Shown: positions 8,145-19,896, counted from the first letter of the stretch. The stretch is 24,772 nucleotides of DNA from Paraglomus occultum (GCA_910592205.1 CAJVPJ010000452.1:1-24772), one strand, 5' to 3'. Made by a program: numbers and translations. Notes: generated from the letters alone by a model not told the origin.

Positions 8145-9446
8145 ATGGCATACGACACAAGCGCACAAATTTTTTTCTCCGTTCCGAGTTTGGTTGTGTC
8201 AGCACGACTGGCGAGGGACGGAGAACAAGTTCAAGTTGCTCTCGCCTCCATTAGGAGGCGTCATTTGAATGCGCTGGTCGCAACAAGTAGTTTGATCGTA
8301 TTTTCTTGGCTAACCGGTACTATTCCTGCGGGTCAGGGATACTACCAACCACATGTTTCTATTCTTTTTTTCACAGCTTTTATTATATGTCTACATCTAG
8401 CCTACTGTGACTGGCAGACGAGCCGTCACTTTGACGCAAGGCGCCGGGCCTATTCGAGGCGCGTCGAAGATTATCAGCAGTGGAGAGACCTGCCGAGGTG
8501 GGATGAAACAAGAAGGTTTTCGCGCTGGCATTTGTATAGCCAGCGAATGCGTCAGGAGGAAAGGGAGAACCGAAGACAGGTAACTATTCATTGGATATCG
8601 CAGCGTGAGGAGCATATCGCTCCTCAAGCTTTCTATGAGAGAGAGCGGAGGCTGGAACTTAGTCTCAGGGGGTTTAATCTGGCAATGAACCGCCCGGCGG
8701 ACTACGTCTCCGTAACGCTGCAAAGACGTCCTCACCCTATTCCACCGTGGGGTTTGAGGGCGACGAATGCCATGAATAGAATATTTCCCAGAAATAGACC
8801 TGTCTTGGTGCCTCGGGGAAATCACCCTCCTCAACAAGGTAAGATAAATAAACTCATTAAATAATTTATTTTGTTCGTTTTTGTTTTGTTTATTGAACCA
8901 AGTATTATTCTCCTCAAATAGGGGGGTTCCCTTCCCTCCCGCCCGTGGTCGGCTACCAACCTAGAAGGCCAGGGCGAAGAAGAGCTGTGGTGCGAGATAA
9001 TCAAGGTAAACTAAGTAAAAATAAACACTCTCTACATAAAATACGTGTTTATAAAGCGTATCTGGCTAAAGTAACCCTTTTTTTTTTTGAAATAGCACCT
9101 CCATCACAATCACCAGACTCCTCGGCCCAGCAAGCATCGATCGATACGAGGAATCAGTAAGTCCTGTGACGTCATCTATCATTAAGTTTGGTAAAATATT
9201 AATAATATTTGCATTTAAAGGGAAATTGTGGTGCAGCCACCTCAGCCGAGACGCAACCCACCTCGAGCCGCAAGACCACAAAATTCGAACAGAAGGCAGT
9301 AAGCTTTTAGTAAAACGTTATGTTAGTACAGGTTAGATGTTTATTTGCGTTTGTTTTATAGGGTCGATACGGCTCCGCCGCCACAACCGCGACGAAACCC
9401 GCCTCGAGCTGCAAGACCGCGGGTAAATCGACCGCGAGGCTCGTAA
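8145..9446 (+). CDS. Arg-rich two-helix membrane protein, five exons, unrecognised
   Basis: The exons I join are 8145-8838, 8922-9005, 9096-9156, 9221-9298 and 9362-9446. All introns (64-90 nt) are GT-AG, and the joins keep one frame to TAA at 9444-9446, giving 333 residues. Residues about 41-58 and 71-88 are hydrophobic and likely form a membrane hairpin (LVATSSLIVFSWL and VSILFFTAFIICLHLAYC). The rest is strongly basic: residues 90-175 are rich in Arg, Trp and Glu and probably helical, and 195-333 is Pro/Arg-rich and disordered. PPQPRRNPPRAARP occurs at 286-299 (exon 4) and again at 312-325 (exon 5). It is richer in G+C than its surroundings. A polyadenylation-like AATAAA lies at 9480. I do not recognise the family. 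A basic tail on a membrane hairpin suggests contact with nucleic acid or an acidic partner, which is speculation. Confidence 0.7.
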
Positions 9447-9479
9447 CGACAACAGACAGGCCTCATTATATTATGATGA

Positions 9480-9485
9480 AATAAA
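9480..9485 (+). terminator. Polyadenylation-like signal
   Basis: AATAAA sits 34 bp after the stop codon of the five-exon gene. The position is right, but the motif is common in DNA this AT-rich. Confidence 0.3.
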
Positions 9486-9673
9486 TTGAAATGATTTTCA
9501 CACTTGAATTTTACCCTTTTGTATTTTATTGAGTTTTGAGCGAATAATAAAAATTTACGTTCGACTTTGTGCAACATAAAATTTATATCCACTTTGTGTT
9601 TCATAATGTTAGTTAATACTAAAGTAATTGAATCAATTGTTCGATTCAAAGAGACAAATGTTTGATTCATAAC

Positions 9674-10790
9674 ATTAAAATTCCGAAACTAATACTTGTT
9701 AACGGACCAACTGGCATTGGAAACTTATATAATAACGCATCTTGCAAACCTATTTAAAGTTAAGGTAATACTTGGCCTTATGGCCCCGATCTTTGTCCGC
9801 CTTATAATCGACTAAATCTGAACAGATTTTCTCCATTACGGTTGGAGACGTAATCCCTGCATATCCAGATACAGTGCTATTTACGGCAGGTTATATTTTT
9901 AATTCTGTGGACGAGATCATCTCGACTTGCCAACATCCGTACAGAGACGCGAAATATTGAAACCATTTATTAATGGCCTTAAGACAGTTCCTCAATATCA
10001 ACTTGGACGACATCTCTGACAAATGCCACGGTTATCTTGCCGGCACTTTGTCGTATAGCTATGAGCGCGCTAATATCAAAAGCATCGATAAAACAGGTAC
10101 AAGATTGTATAGTCAACTGATACCAATTCTTTTCTAACAACTTACATGCCGTTATAAGGAAATCCGAACGTATTTACAACGAAGACTTTTCTGAAAGTAT
10201 GACAGATATTAAGATCAGCGCGTTGCGTGAATAGAACTATGTGAAGAAAATCGACCCCCGATTCGATGGAGCGATGACGTAAAGTAAGATTTGAGAACGC
10301 TGAAATGTGAATCATTTAATATAATTCAAATGATTCCTAGGCGAGTCTGTAGTGTGGACGTATAAACATGCAGACGCTTTTCGACGAATGGGAATTCAGC
10401 CATCAAAAGGTATTATCACCAGAAATAAAACCCAACCTTTCCTAAGCCTCCACCTTTATCCAATTCGGTAATCTCTGATTTTATATTTGGGGTCTCCGGG
10501 AACCGGCAAAACTCTTTTAGCAAAGCAGTGCAACCGAGACATCTGCCAACTTTTTACCAGTGTCGATACCTGACTTAATCAAAGGTGAGGTAACATATTC
10601 GTTAGTGGCCCCCAATAACGGAATGCCAAGACGGCTTATTCGTAATGTATAATTGTCGGTCTGAATGGCACGCTAGGCAAAACTGTATGTCTGATTTAAA
10701 AGATCGCATATATTACATCTATTAAGCGTATGAACACGATTCTCGAATGAAGTAGATTGATGATATTGCTCGAAAGACAGAGAGAACAGT
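9674..10790 (+). pseudogene. Pseudogene of a tandem AAA+ ATPase (CDC48/AFG2-SPATA5 type)
   Basis: The intact gene would encode a hexameric unfoldase with two AAA+ domains; AFG2-type members act in ribosome maturation. Pieces occur in the right order. The D1 P-loop (9701-9722) reads VNGPTGIGN, with Lys-Thr replaced by Asn-Leu. An inter-domain piece reads LDDISDKCHGYL (9999-10035). The entry to D2 reads PPIRWSDDV (10245-10275). Then come a GT-AG intron ending at 10340 and an exon (10341-10409) with KHADAFRRMGIQPSK. The D2 Walker A is intact as GSPGTGKT (10490-10513). Two single-base deletions follow within about 15 bases, after which another frame gives ANFLPVSIPDLIKGE. A last piece near 10755-10790 reads DDIARKTE. 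Both Walker B regions, stops and frames are ruined. The functional parent copy is probably elsewhere in the genome. Confidence 0.7.
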
Positions 10791-11408
10791 GACTAATACG
10801 GATCGCAATTCATTGTCTATTACATTATTGCTGAGCTCCACCAATGAAGATTCTGCTATACCAATTGTTTTGATGTTTGTATATTAACGATATTAGCGTT
10901 AGTTCATGAAAGTAATCCTACGATGCAAATTCAACGTTATGCACGTAACTTTCTATACTAATACAAATATCCACTTTTATCGATAATAACTTATCCTCTT
11001 TGTCATTATTTTGCGATCAGGTTCATTGTTGTTTATCGGTAGAGCACTTTTTTTTCATCACTTCTTAAGCTAATTTGTTAACTTTATTTTTTTTAGGCGA
11101 TTTGTCTTCATATTCTGCTATCGGGTTGCTTCTTCACTTTTATCAAAATTCGACGGTATCTAGTAATATAACAAATTCTATAACTAACATTTACGTCACC
11201 GAAATTAAGTCATACTTCTAAACGTTTAACATCGTTTAGAAAATTTGTTAAACAAATGTACACAAACTTGTATGCGCTAAAAATTTGCTATAATGTAAAA
11301 TATTTTATCAACCATATAATATCTTTTTTGATATTCTCGAGCCAATTGTATTCAATCTTTTGCGTTTTTCACAGGAATAAGTGGTTTCTGAACGGCAACT
11401 CGGCTAAT
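10791..11408. other. Intergenic, nothing identified
   Basis: The first 100 bases may be the eroded 3' end of the AAA+ pseudogene. The rest is AT-rich, with poly-T runs near 11049 and 11088 and short frames only. No RNA gene, inverted-repeat element or protein fragment is recognised. Confidence 0.5.
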
Positions 11409-11627
11409 TTATACAAAGCTCGATTTACTAACAGCAGTTCCAATTAATTTGCAGGGATTGTTTTGTAGTCTGCCGGAGATCGGTTCGAACAGATATTTCA
11501 AAGTCATTTTATCTGTCTGGCAGGATTGGTGGCCTCCCGGCCCAATCTCTCGTTTAGAGTGACCAAATAGCCACCCTCCAATGATAAGACGACGTTCAAA
11601 CTCAGTAAGTTCTTGTCGGTCAGTCAT
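11409..11627 (-). pseudogene. Tc1-like transposase N-terminal fragment
   Basis: An ATG at 11627-11625 opens a frame reading LTEFERRLIIGGWLFGHSKR, the first helices of a Tc1-type DNA-binding domain. After about 28 residues the family register moves to another frame, where AGRPPILPDR (the GRP-type linker of Tc1 proteins) is followed by a stop and RTDLRQTTKQSLQ. The second half of the helix-turn-helix is deleted, and no catalytic domain follows. It differs from the relics at 3990-4640 and 18680-18785, so it is a separate old insertion. Confidence 0.55.
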
Positions 11628-12338
11628 TTTCCACTAAAAAGTTTATAGAGTAAATACTTTAGTGCAGAACGCGTTGTGGTTGTCACATGCATGAATTGTA
11701 ATTTTGGAGTGTTGTCAACAATGGTCTGAAGTCATTCAAGGCGTAAATAAATTCAATTTCTCAGCAACAAAGCGAGATATTTGGCCAGCCTTTTTGTATT
11801 CTATAGCAGTTTTCCAGCGCTTTTGAATGTAAATTTATGTACTTTATTACATTTCTAGATTTAACTCAGCTTTTTCAATGACACAAAAGTTAGTCATATA
11901 GGATTTATTACATTAATATGTACACTTGATGAGCTAACTTCAGTATAGTCTCATGGTAATTGCATTGCTCGTTATGTCAACATTTACGGCAATTCGATTT
12001 CTCAGCGAAGACGTAAGATATTAGGGCAATTTTTTGCGCGCTTAAATGTTCAAGTTGCATAGCTAATTATAACATTTTCGGTAAGGTAAAGGTCGGTCCC
12101 GCAGACAAGAACGCAGATTATCAGTAACTTGCAATTGTAACAAATACATTAATAGTTACTGAAATACGAATTGTTCAAACAATGAGATTGATATAAACAT
12201 CGCTCTTTTTGAATTCACACATAAATAGAATATCTGCTTACAACAAGAAATCAATTCAGATTGTTCACCATATAAAGCTAACGAATCTTGCGATCACTAC
12301 AATTAATCAAATGGATCAGCAATTCTTTTTCTTCTTTT
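11628..12338. other. Intergenic, possible old direct repeat
   Basis: No gene is seen. Two segments about 240 bp apart (from 11756 and 11997) share ATTTCTCAGC, AGATATT and nearby bases in the same order, which may be the eroded ends or copies of one element. The 3' end region of the tricalbin gene should begin just right of this stretch. Confidence 0.35.
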
Positions 12339-15300
12339 CTACTTTGGTACGAATTCCAACTTCACATGTAGTTTTCCTTTTCCTTCGCCCAAATCTGCCC
12401 AAAAATCTTCATTAAATTTTCCTGGAAGAATATGGTCCCATAGTACCATTTCATAATCCCCAATATCTACGTTGGCGGTTATTCTGTTGTAGAACTTGAC
12501 TCCAAAGCTTATCACTATGTTAACACCCGTGAGATCCTTTAATACAGTTACCTCATCCCTACACAAAAAACGTAAGTTAGTCCCAGCAGCCTGTTAAGAG
12601 GATAGCCATTAAAACAATAGCAACCAACCATTTGGGATTTTGCGACTTCTTGATTACTTGTGTTTTGTAAAAATCTTTCTTGTTAACTTTTATGCGCACA
12701 AATGGATTACCTGGTCCTATATAATAAAGACAGAATTAAAGTGTTGCGCTTATAATATCAATAGTTCCGTTTATTCGCGTTATTACCTGTACGTTCGGGA
12801 GGTAAGTCTTTTGCCTCAATAACGTGTAAAGTCAGTGTTCCAGGCATACCAACGATTTCTATTCAACGAGCGCCTCAAAGCATGAGAAACAGTTAAGAAC
12901 GCAAGCCATTAAAACTCAAATTAACGTACCTCCAGATTGATCAAGGTACATTGAACTGCGTGCACTTGAAACGCCTGCAAAATAGCATACCACTCATTCA
13001 GATTATACGGACTTATGTTTGAAGCATTTATTTATGAGATAAGTAAACTAACTATACCTCCTGGTTGTTGCATGTATGTTGAGCTACGGTTGCTCGACAT
13101 GCCTACCGAAATCATACATGTACATTTTAAATGTGCCCTCATACTTAATCATCAAATTTCGTTGTCACATACCATTCTCTCCATTCCTCTCTGAATTTTG
13201 CCTATCAATATTTGGCCTTAAGTTATCCTCCAAGTTTTCATCACTTTTCTCTTTCACTTCCTCTTTCATCTCCTCTTTCACTTCCTTCTCTTCCACTTTC
13301 TCTTCATTCTTACTCGTTAACATAAATTTAGCACCACCGCTTACTAAACCTGCTGCAGCCCCGGCAGCAGTACCAACAGCATTGACACCGGCTTTTCCAA
13401 CCGCACCTCCACTCGAAACCACGCTTCTAACTGAATTTGACGCAACCTGAGCAGCACCACTACCGACATTAGCGGCGACTTTAGCTCCAGCCACAAAGGA
13501 GGATACTCGCGCTTCCTTTTTAACAAACTCGGGGCGAAATAGTAGAATAAGTCGAACACTGCCTTTTCCGCCAGAAATGGGAATTTCACGTTCTATTGCT
13601 TCAAGCGCTGGAAGATCATTAAGATTTATTTGAGCTGTGCCTAACAACGTAGCACTAGTTATTCGATTCCAATCGAATACTTCAAAATAGAAATTGGACG
13701 CCGTACGCGATTTCTAAATGAAAACAGATAAATGACGGTTAGAAAAAGAAAGAACTCTTATGTATAGAACGCGTTCCAATTGATTCTTACAATTTGTACT
13801 TGAAAACGCTCGTCATAAACAGGGTTCAAGTTCTCTTTTACGGTCTTTGTCTTGAATATTTTTTCGTTATTATAAGTGAATACTATATAGGGATCGCTTG
13901 TGCCTGAGCGATCAGCTGCTGGAAGATCTTTGGCGTCTTTGACAGTCACCACCAATAATCCCTGATCTATAGTAAATTCGCAAATAAATATTGATACACA
14001 GATAAAATACTATAATTGAAAAGAAACGCAACGTTAACTTACTGCTAACGCTTTCACTCGGTTCCAATGGTAAATTGGTTGGTATGTAATCCAATGAAAT
14101 GTTCAACTTTACATCAGGTGACGCAGAAGATGTCAACCACACACCGTCTTCTAATTTGCTCCGTCGTAATAAACTCTTCACGTCCTCCTCATAAACTGCA
14201 ATTAGTTCGTTACTGACCCTTTGTACTAGTCTAATCGTCAGTCTGGAAAAATCAAGTTCTTTCACCGCGACGTCGGTTACTTAGCAAGAAAAGACAAGAC
14301 AAAATGAAAGAGTGAGTGATGTTTATCCGAGAGGCATTTACAAATCAGACCTTCGCACCAAAAGCATTTTGTTACCAGTTTCCCATATAGGATCAGGAAC
14401 CTTTAGACTTTCAGTCTTATAGAACGGATATACTTCACCGTCAATAAAACACTCAACAAACACGTTCTTCTTGTCGACCTTCGCTTGATGTATATTGATT
14501 ATCAACGTGCCAGATTCTAAGAAAAAAAAGTATTGTTAATATTTGGTATAAAACGTTAAAAACATCTGTTTCTTGCGCGTACACATGTATAAAAACGTAC
14601 GGTATTCAAAAATGTTAATGTCCTTCGAGGTCTTGGATGTTTCAATAACCTTTTCCTCTCCGCCTTGGGATTTCTTCTCCGTTTTCGCGGGTTGTACCAA
14701 AGCAGGATGGAATGAGGCTTCGTAGAATAGTTCACCTTTTTCTTCCTTGTTTTCAAAGACCAACGGGGCAGAGCTAGTACACATAAAAGTATGAACCGTT
14801 AATAAACTCTAGTATACATTCTTCCGCATAGTTCTCATATACTAACATGTCCAAACTCTTGCTAGCCACATATAATCCATCGTCATTCTTATTCACAAGA
14901 TCGCTGAGATGTAACTGCGTTCTCCCCAGTCGCCTATCAGATCCAGAGTCCTCAAAGTCCATTACATTAAGAACTATGATCTCTTTATTGGTGTGTACTG
15001 GCACATAGTGATATTCATCTTGCCACTCCGGATTTAAATTGTTGTTAATCACTTCCGTTCTACTACGGAACGTTGAACCCAGTGAGACTATAACATATGG
15101 ATCTGATTGGCCTGTGGTATACGATAAAGTACATAGATTAGTCCGTTGAGAAAATGCAACTATTTGAAGTGTTCGGATTGGCACTTTGCAGTAGTCTCAT
15201 AGCTTACCTCGGAAGGTTTCCAAATTCTTCAAACCCTTTGCGGATTTTATTTTCAACTTGACTATTCCAATTGCATTAACTAAAATGAGGAGTATCGATA

Positions 15301-18195
15301 TTAGACCAATTTATCCACCCCTTTCAATAGTCCAATAACCCGATACTTACCATATCCAGCTGGATGTGGAACAGAATCCATTAGAACCGGCATCCATAAA
15401 CAACCCAATCGGATCTTTCCAGTAGCAGCACTCGTGAGATTAAACCAGTCATTTTTCTTCTCTATGCTTTTCATAAATTCGGTTAGATCACTACGCCATA
15501 CGCCAACGGCGGGATCCTCTGCAAATCCACGCTCATCGCGGACAATTATTCCCAGTTGGGCTGCGGCTTTATTTGTTACAAATATTTCAATGTGTTCCTA
15601 TGGTTGAATGAGGAATAGGCTATGAGATATTTATAAATTATTTGAATGCGGCCTGTAAAGACATACGTACATTCCAAATCGGGTTATTTGTCTTCCTAAC
15701 CGTCTTGGTCTTGCGAACTGGCATCTTGTTTAGGATCAATTCGGCATATGGATTGTATTGCCCAACAACCGATTTACTGGCGTCTAAATCTTTGGCTTGA
15801 TTTAGCATAAGGCGAAGAATGCCGCTGTCTAAACAGTATATATTTATTGATGATTAGAAGTATTCAATTGTTATACAAAACTAGTATCCATCAAATATAG
15901 CTTACTTGATTCGGGCAATGGTTCATTTGGCTTGGGATGTATGACTGGGTACCATTCAGCATCGAAAGTGAGTGTACCATGTTCTTGCCCATCAAGAATC
16001 ACAGGAGAGGTACTAGACACCAGAATAATACAATAAATCTCATAACACATTTATGAAAAATAAAACGCATAAAACATCTAGTTTTCTAACACATCCAACT
16101 TACATGGAATCTTGAATCGGCTTCTCGTTCAACGTTAAACATTCAAAAACGACATTCCCTAATGGTTTATCTTTGCTCAGGTTCGCGTCGAATAAAGCCA
16201 AGTGTAGCGGTTCTGCCAAAGTCGTCAATATCAGGTAATGGGTTTCATTCCAATGAGGATTCAGTGTATCATCAATGACTTTCGTTCTAGCAACTTCCTT
16301 GTTGCCATGGACTAAGACTTTGACATAAGGATCTGAGCATCCGAAGGTTTCAACGTTCTTTAGACCTTCGGCATTGTGGATTACGAGTTTGAGTACACCA
16401 GCAGACATTTCTGTAGTTACAAAATCATCGCGTGGTAAGGTGTTAATTATAAATAAATGAATACAAGGAAAGAAGCAAGAAGCAGATTATTCTGGCACGG
16501 GAAGTACATTTACCTATTGGATAGCCACCAAGGATATCTTCCAAATCGAGAGTAAATATATTCGGATGATAGAGCATGGGACTTAACACTGCGTTAGCAG
16601 TATCATGTATTAATGATATCAGTCCCGGAATCTGCAAAAAAATCAGATCGATCGGTGAAAACTCTTGCGCATAGAAACACAATTACGCAAAGCCTTCATC
16701 CCACGAACAGAATCAAGTTCTTACGAGTGCAATGTCGAAACCAAACATTTCACCCCCAATTGGTTTCAACACGAAATCCAATTTTGGTGGTTCTAGGAAG
16801 CTCACATCGACAGTTTGAATATGGGGAAACGTGTTAATAAGTTTCATTTGGATTTTGAGATGACCAGAAAAGGACATATTCTCCAAAATAATGGGTATTT
16901 TTGTGCTAGTCGCGCCTTTGCCGGCATGGACAGTGAGGATAATCTTCGGGTTTACTTTGTTGTGAAGTTGAGCTTGTGTCAAACCTACGACATCATTAGG
17001 TTCAAGCGCAAATTTCCAGTCCATGACCTATCGTTTAATGAAGCGAGATTGTCAAATATTGTATACATATTCAAAGATCTTCAAGCAGGCAATAAACCAA
17101 GTCAAATATTCTAGAACTTGTGTCCGGCACTTACACTATCCTCCTATTCCATACATAGACCATACGAAATTTCCCATAGACTATAACAAATCTTATACAT
17201 ACCACAATGTCATCTTCAACTCTCGGGTAAGACTTCACACTCTCAACTCTTAGCGGTTTAGTGCCAAGAGTGAACGTTGAAAGTCTAATGGAATCCAAGA
17301 ATGCAGGAGTAGACGCGGCAAGAATTGCGTCGACCTTTTGTACTACCATAGAAGACAGAACCGGCTCGAAGATCAGCCAGAAACGACGGATAAATTCGTT
17401 AAGCCATTCGGTCGTTTCAAGATCAGTTTCGAGGCGTTTTTGCGATAATTCGCGAATTATTTTATTTCGGGTCGCACGGTAGAATCTGTACGAAGAGTTT
17501 TTGAAGTACGTGGCTAGAAAAGAATGAAGAGTTAAATAGTATAGAAGTTACGAGAAGCAGGGAAGATTAGAATCGACACAGGAAATAAAGATTTATGTTC
17601 CTTATAGAAAAACGAGTTCTTAACAAATAGCATATATACTATTCTTCACTATTACGAAAAACTCACCAGTGACTACAGCCAGAAGCGCTACCCAACCGAA
17701 GCCAAACCCTAAAGCTGTGATAATCCAAGTCAAGAGAATTCCTACGAATACCGCCCCGACATTCAGCCAAAGTTTCCCATAATAAATATCGCCGATTATA
17801 GCCTCAAAGATATCCTTTTCTTGATCCGTCGCTTCCAATTCTGCAACCTTGTTCCAGCCGACACGTACCCAGTCTGGAACGTCTGATACTGCGGAAGTGA
17901 TTCCTCCTGGGACTAAGAGGTCAGAGTCGGAGGGGCTCTGGTCTGGATAAACGGAGGAAGGCAAGGTCGAAGACGAGGACGACGCGGCTGGAGTCTTGGT
18001 GGTATTAATGTCGCTACTCGGGATTTCAGAAACAGGGCCTTTCCCTACTGGCTCTTTTGACTTGGCGAGTGCTGCTTTTTCAGCAGCCGTGGCGTCAGGA
18101 GAGAATGAATACACGTTTGACTTTTCACTGGCACCGACCAAGTCTTTTGTTACCCTTGTTGGGTCAGCGGTTTCTGATTCTTTGTGGACAGACAT
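12339..18195 (-). CDS. Tricalbin (extended-synaptotagmin-type ER-plasma membrane tether), 20 exons, 1384 aa
   Basis: Exons on the minus strand: 18195-17667, 17513-17203, 17027-16725, 16631-16514, 16410-16104, 16012-15906, 15828-15671, 15597-15351, 15279-15208, 15111-14847, 14773-14601, 14516-14376, 14279-14043, 13966-13791, 13713-13173, 13102-13058, 12974-12930, 12858-12787, 12716-12629, 12558-12339. Every junction is GT-AG and in phase, to TAG at 12341-12339. Domains: Ser-rich N-terminus (1-110); hydrophobic ER hairpin (142-177); SMP lipid-transfer domain (about 200-405, ending IPGLISLIHDTANAVLSPM and VFTLDLEDILGG-like IFTLDLEDILGG); six C2 domains (about 422-550, 560-690, 696-855, 864-985, 990-1110, 1262-1384); a Gly/Ala then Lys/Glu-rich linker (1115-1228). 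The family tethers cortical ER to plasma membrane and moves lipids. C2-5 keeps the most calcium ligands (DRSGTSDPY); C2-1 and C2-3 lack the first loop Asp, and C2-6 has Asn for Asp (GPGNPF). The weakest join is the GTAACA donor of exon 12. Confidence 0.92.
12930..13102 (-). repeat. Duplicated 45-nt exon pair inside the tricalbin gene
   Basis: Exons 16 (13102-13058) and 17 (12974-12930) are both exactly 45 nt and both phase 1-1. They encode MSSNRSSTYMQQPGG and VSSARSSMYLDQSGG, identical at 9 of 15 residues and about 28 of 45 bases. Each can be skipped without changing the frame. Confidence 0.75.
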
Positions 18196-18679
18196 GCGTT
18201 TTCTAATATGCGTTTAAGTCAAAATGAATCTGGAATTGATATGAACAATTTTATAGTACAAGGAGGCTTAGAAATGAAGCACTAAAGTATCATATAGACA
18301 GTCTGTGATATCGTGAACAAATTATAGTGATTAATTCTGTCCAAATAAGCTTCTTTTGGCCGCGACTGAATTGAAAAGGTTGAAGGCGTTGTGTAACTTG
18401 GACAAGTCAGCCAATTGCTTTCATACACATATTTCATCATGATACTTGGATCGGTTACTACGTCGGGGCTGAAAAGTTTTCTCTAACTTGAGATTGCATC
18501 AGTTTAAGTGAAAATAGGAAATAATTATCAAGTTACATGTAACAAATGAAAAAAAAAAAAGTAGAGCCAAGTTCATTATCTCATTGCCGAGAAACCCTTT
18601 TTTTGTATACCGTGTGAAGCGACTGGAAAAATGAGACCGCCGATACTTTGGAAAAACGACTCTAATCCACAAAGAGTTG
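18196..18679. other. Upstream region of the tricalbin gene
   Basis: No coding sequence is supported. It should hold the tricalbin promoter and 5' untranslated region (minus strand). I see no distinct TATA box or repeated operator. A poly-A run lies at 18549-18560. Confidence 0.45.
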
Positions 18680-18785
18680 GTGAATGTAGAAGCGCTGTCT
18701 AACAGAATTAGATTGCTACATTCAAAGACGGTAAAGAAGTAACAGGCAAGGCTCGTTCTGGTCGTCCTGCAAAGCAATGATGCCC
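18680..18785 (+). pseudogene. Tc1/mariner transposase DNA-binding domain fragment
   Basis: A plus-strand frame reads ECRSAV, two stops, then IATFKDGKEVTGKARSGRPAKQ-like sequence before another stop. This matches the recognition helix and the GRP linker of Tc1-type transposases (SRSAVQNII-like, then TGKARSGRP). The catalytic domain is not recognisable downstream. It is a short, dead fragment. Confidence 0.5.
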
Positions 18786-19138
18786 AGAATGAATGTCAAG
18801 GCAAGGATTTATAACAAAGATTTGTCTAAACCAAGGCTTAATTAAGAATGGTTATATGAGAACAACATATAGGGCCACTGATTATGATGAAGATTTTCGT
18901 TATAAAAACAATAATCTTCATTATGAATATTTCAATAATTCGTAATAAGCAGATAGGTATTCGCTATAAACAATTGGTGTTATCGAAATCTATATGGAAT
19001 ATATTGAATATGCATTAAAGGTTATGTTGACTTGACACTCTATTACTATGTGTTTGTAATAGACGGCAGATATGAGTTCAAGTATTATTTAGCATTAATA
19101 AACATCAGTTTTCTAGCGATCTGGACATAATGGAGCTA

Positions 19139-19245
19139 TTAAATTATAAACTTTGCTATAAAAGTATAAGGAATTTCTGGTAATAAGGAACATTCTCTGG
19201 TCGCGTAGAATCCGTTATAACCAAGTTGGACTGTATTATTAGCTA
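19139..19245 (-). repeat. Possible Tigger/pogo-like element end
   Basis: Read on the minus strand from about 19236, TA-CAGTCCAACTTGGTTATAACGG is followed by further TTATAGC- and TTATAAT-type motifs. This is the layout of a Tigger-like terminal region next to a TA target. The opposite end was not found, so it may be a solo remnant. Confidence 0.3.
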
Positions 19246-19827
19246 ACGAAATTCTACAAAGCAAGAACAAAAGTTGGTGGACGTCATGCTCATCATGACC
19301 ACATAAGACGACAAGTGCAAACATGCTCCTTTTGATTTTCACTTATTCACTCAACTAAAGAAGAAGACCATGAGAGCTCTTTCCGGCGTTGCTGAAATGG
19401 TGTATTAGTATAGAGTTGATGGAAAGTATTTTGAAGTTATTATTAACAAACATGCAAATTATGTGAGCATTGGATTCTTGGTTGTTGAGTTATTAGTGAT
19501 TAACGGCGAAAATCGATTTCGCGTCTTCAAGAAGCGTCAAATCGTACTTGGTATTTTTACACATACAGTTACAATTTATGAGGACATTGTAACAATTCTT
19601 GGCGCCATTTTCTCTGTTAATATTAGTATAGTATTACTCGACATAATAATATATTTAATATGACCTGAAGCAATCAAAATTTTCGCATCTACTTGTGAAT
19701 ATCATTTTTTTACCTGGTCACTTGTTTTGTCACATTCTGCCGACATTCGTACTTTCATTATGTCCTCGCGGTCTGGTCAGCAAAAAAAATCAATATACAG
19801 TATAAAGTTGTTTTTTAATAAGAAATC

Positions 19828-19896
19828 GGAATATCGGTATAGGCATAGAGGGAAAAAATTAGATATCGGTATAAAAAATATCGGTATTAGTATAAA
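19828..19896 (+). repeat. Repeated ATATCGGTAT motif
   Basis: AATATCGGTATAG (about 19830), GATATCGGTATAAAA (about 19862) and AATATCGGTATTAG (about 19878) lie within 66 bp. Clustered short repeats of this kind often mark transposase-binding regions near transposon ends. No element boundary was found. Confidence 0.4.

Noticed and set aside
8397-8837. 146-codon minus-strand frame
   Set aside because: It is antisense to exon 1 of the five-exon gene and arises from its Arg-rich codon use.
9356-9670. 104-codon minus-strand frame with a Gly/Arg-rich end
   Set aside because: Its Gly/Arg end is the reverse of the Pro/Arg exon 5; the rest is AT-rich filler without a recognisable motif.
13076-13450. 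124-codon plus-strand frame rich in Ser, Phe and Pro
   Set aside because: It is the antisense of the tricalbin Lys/Glu-rich linker and Ala/Gly stretch.
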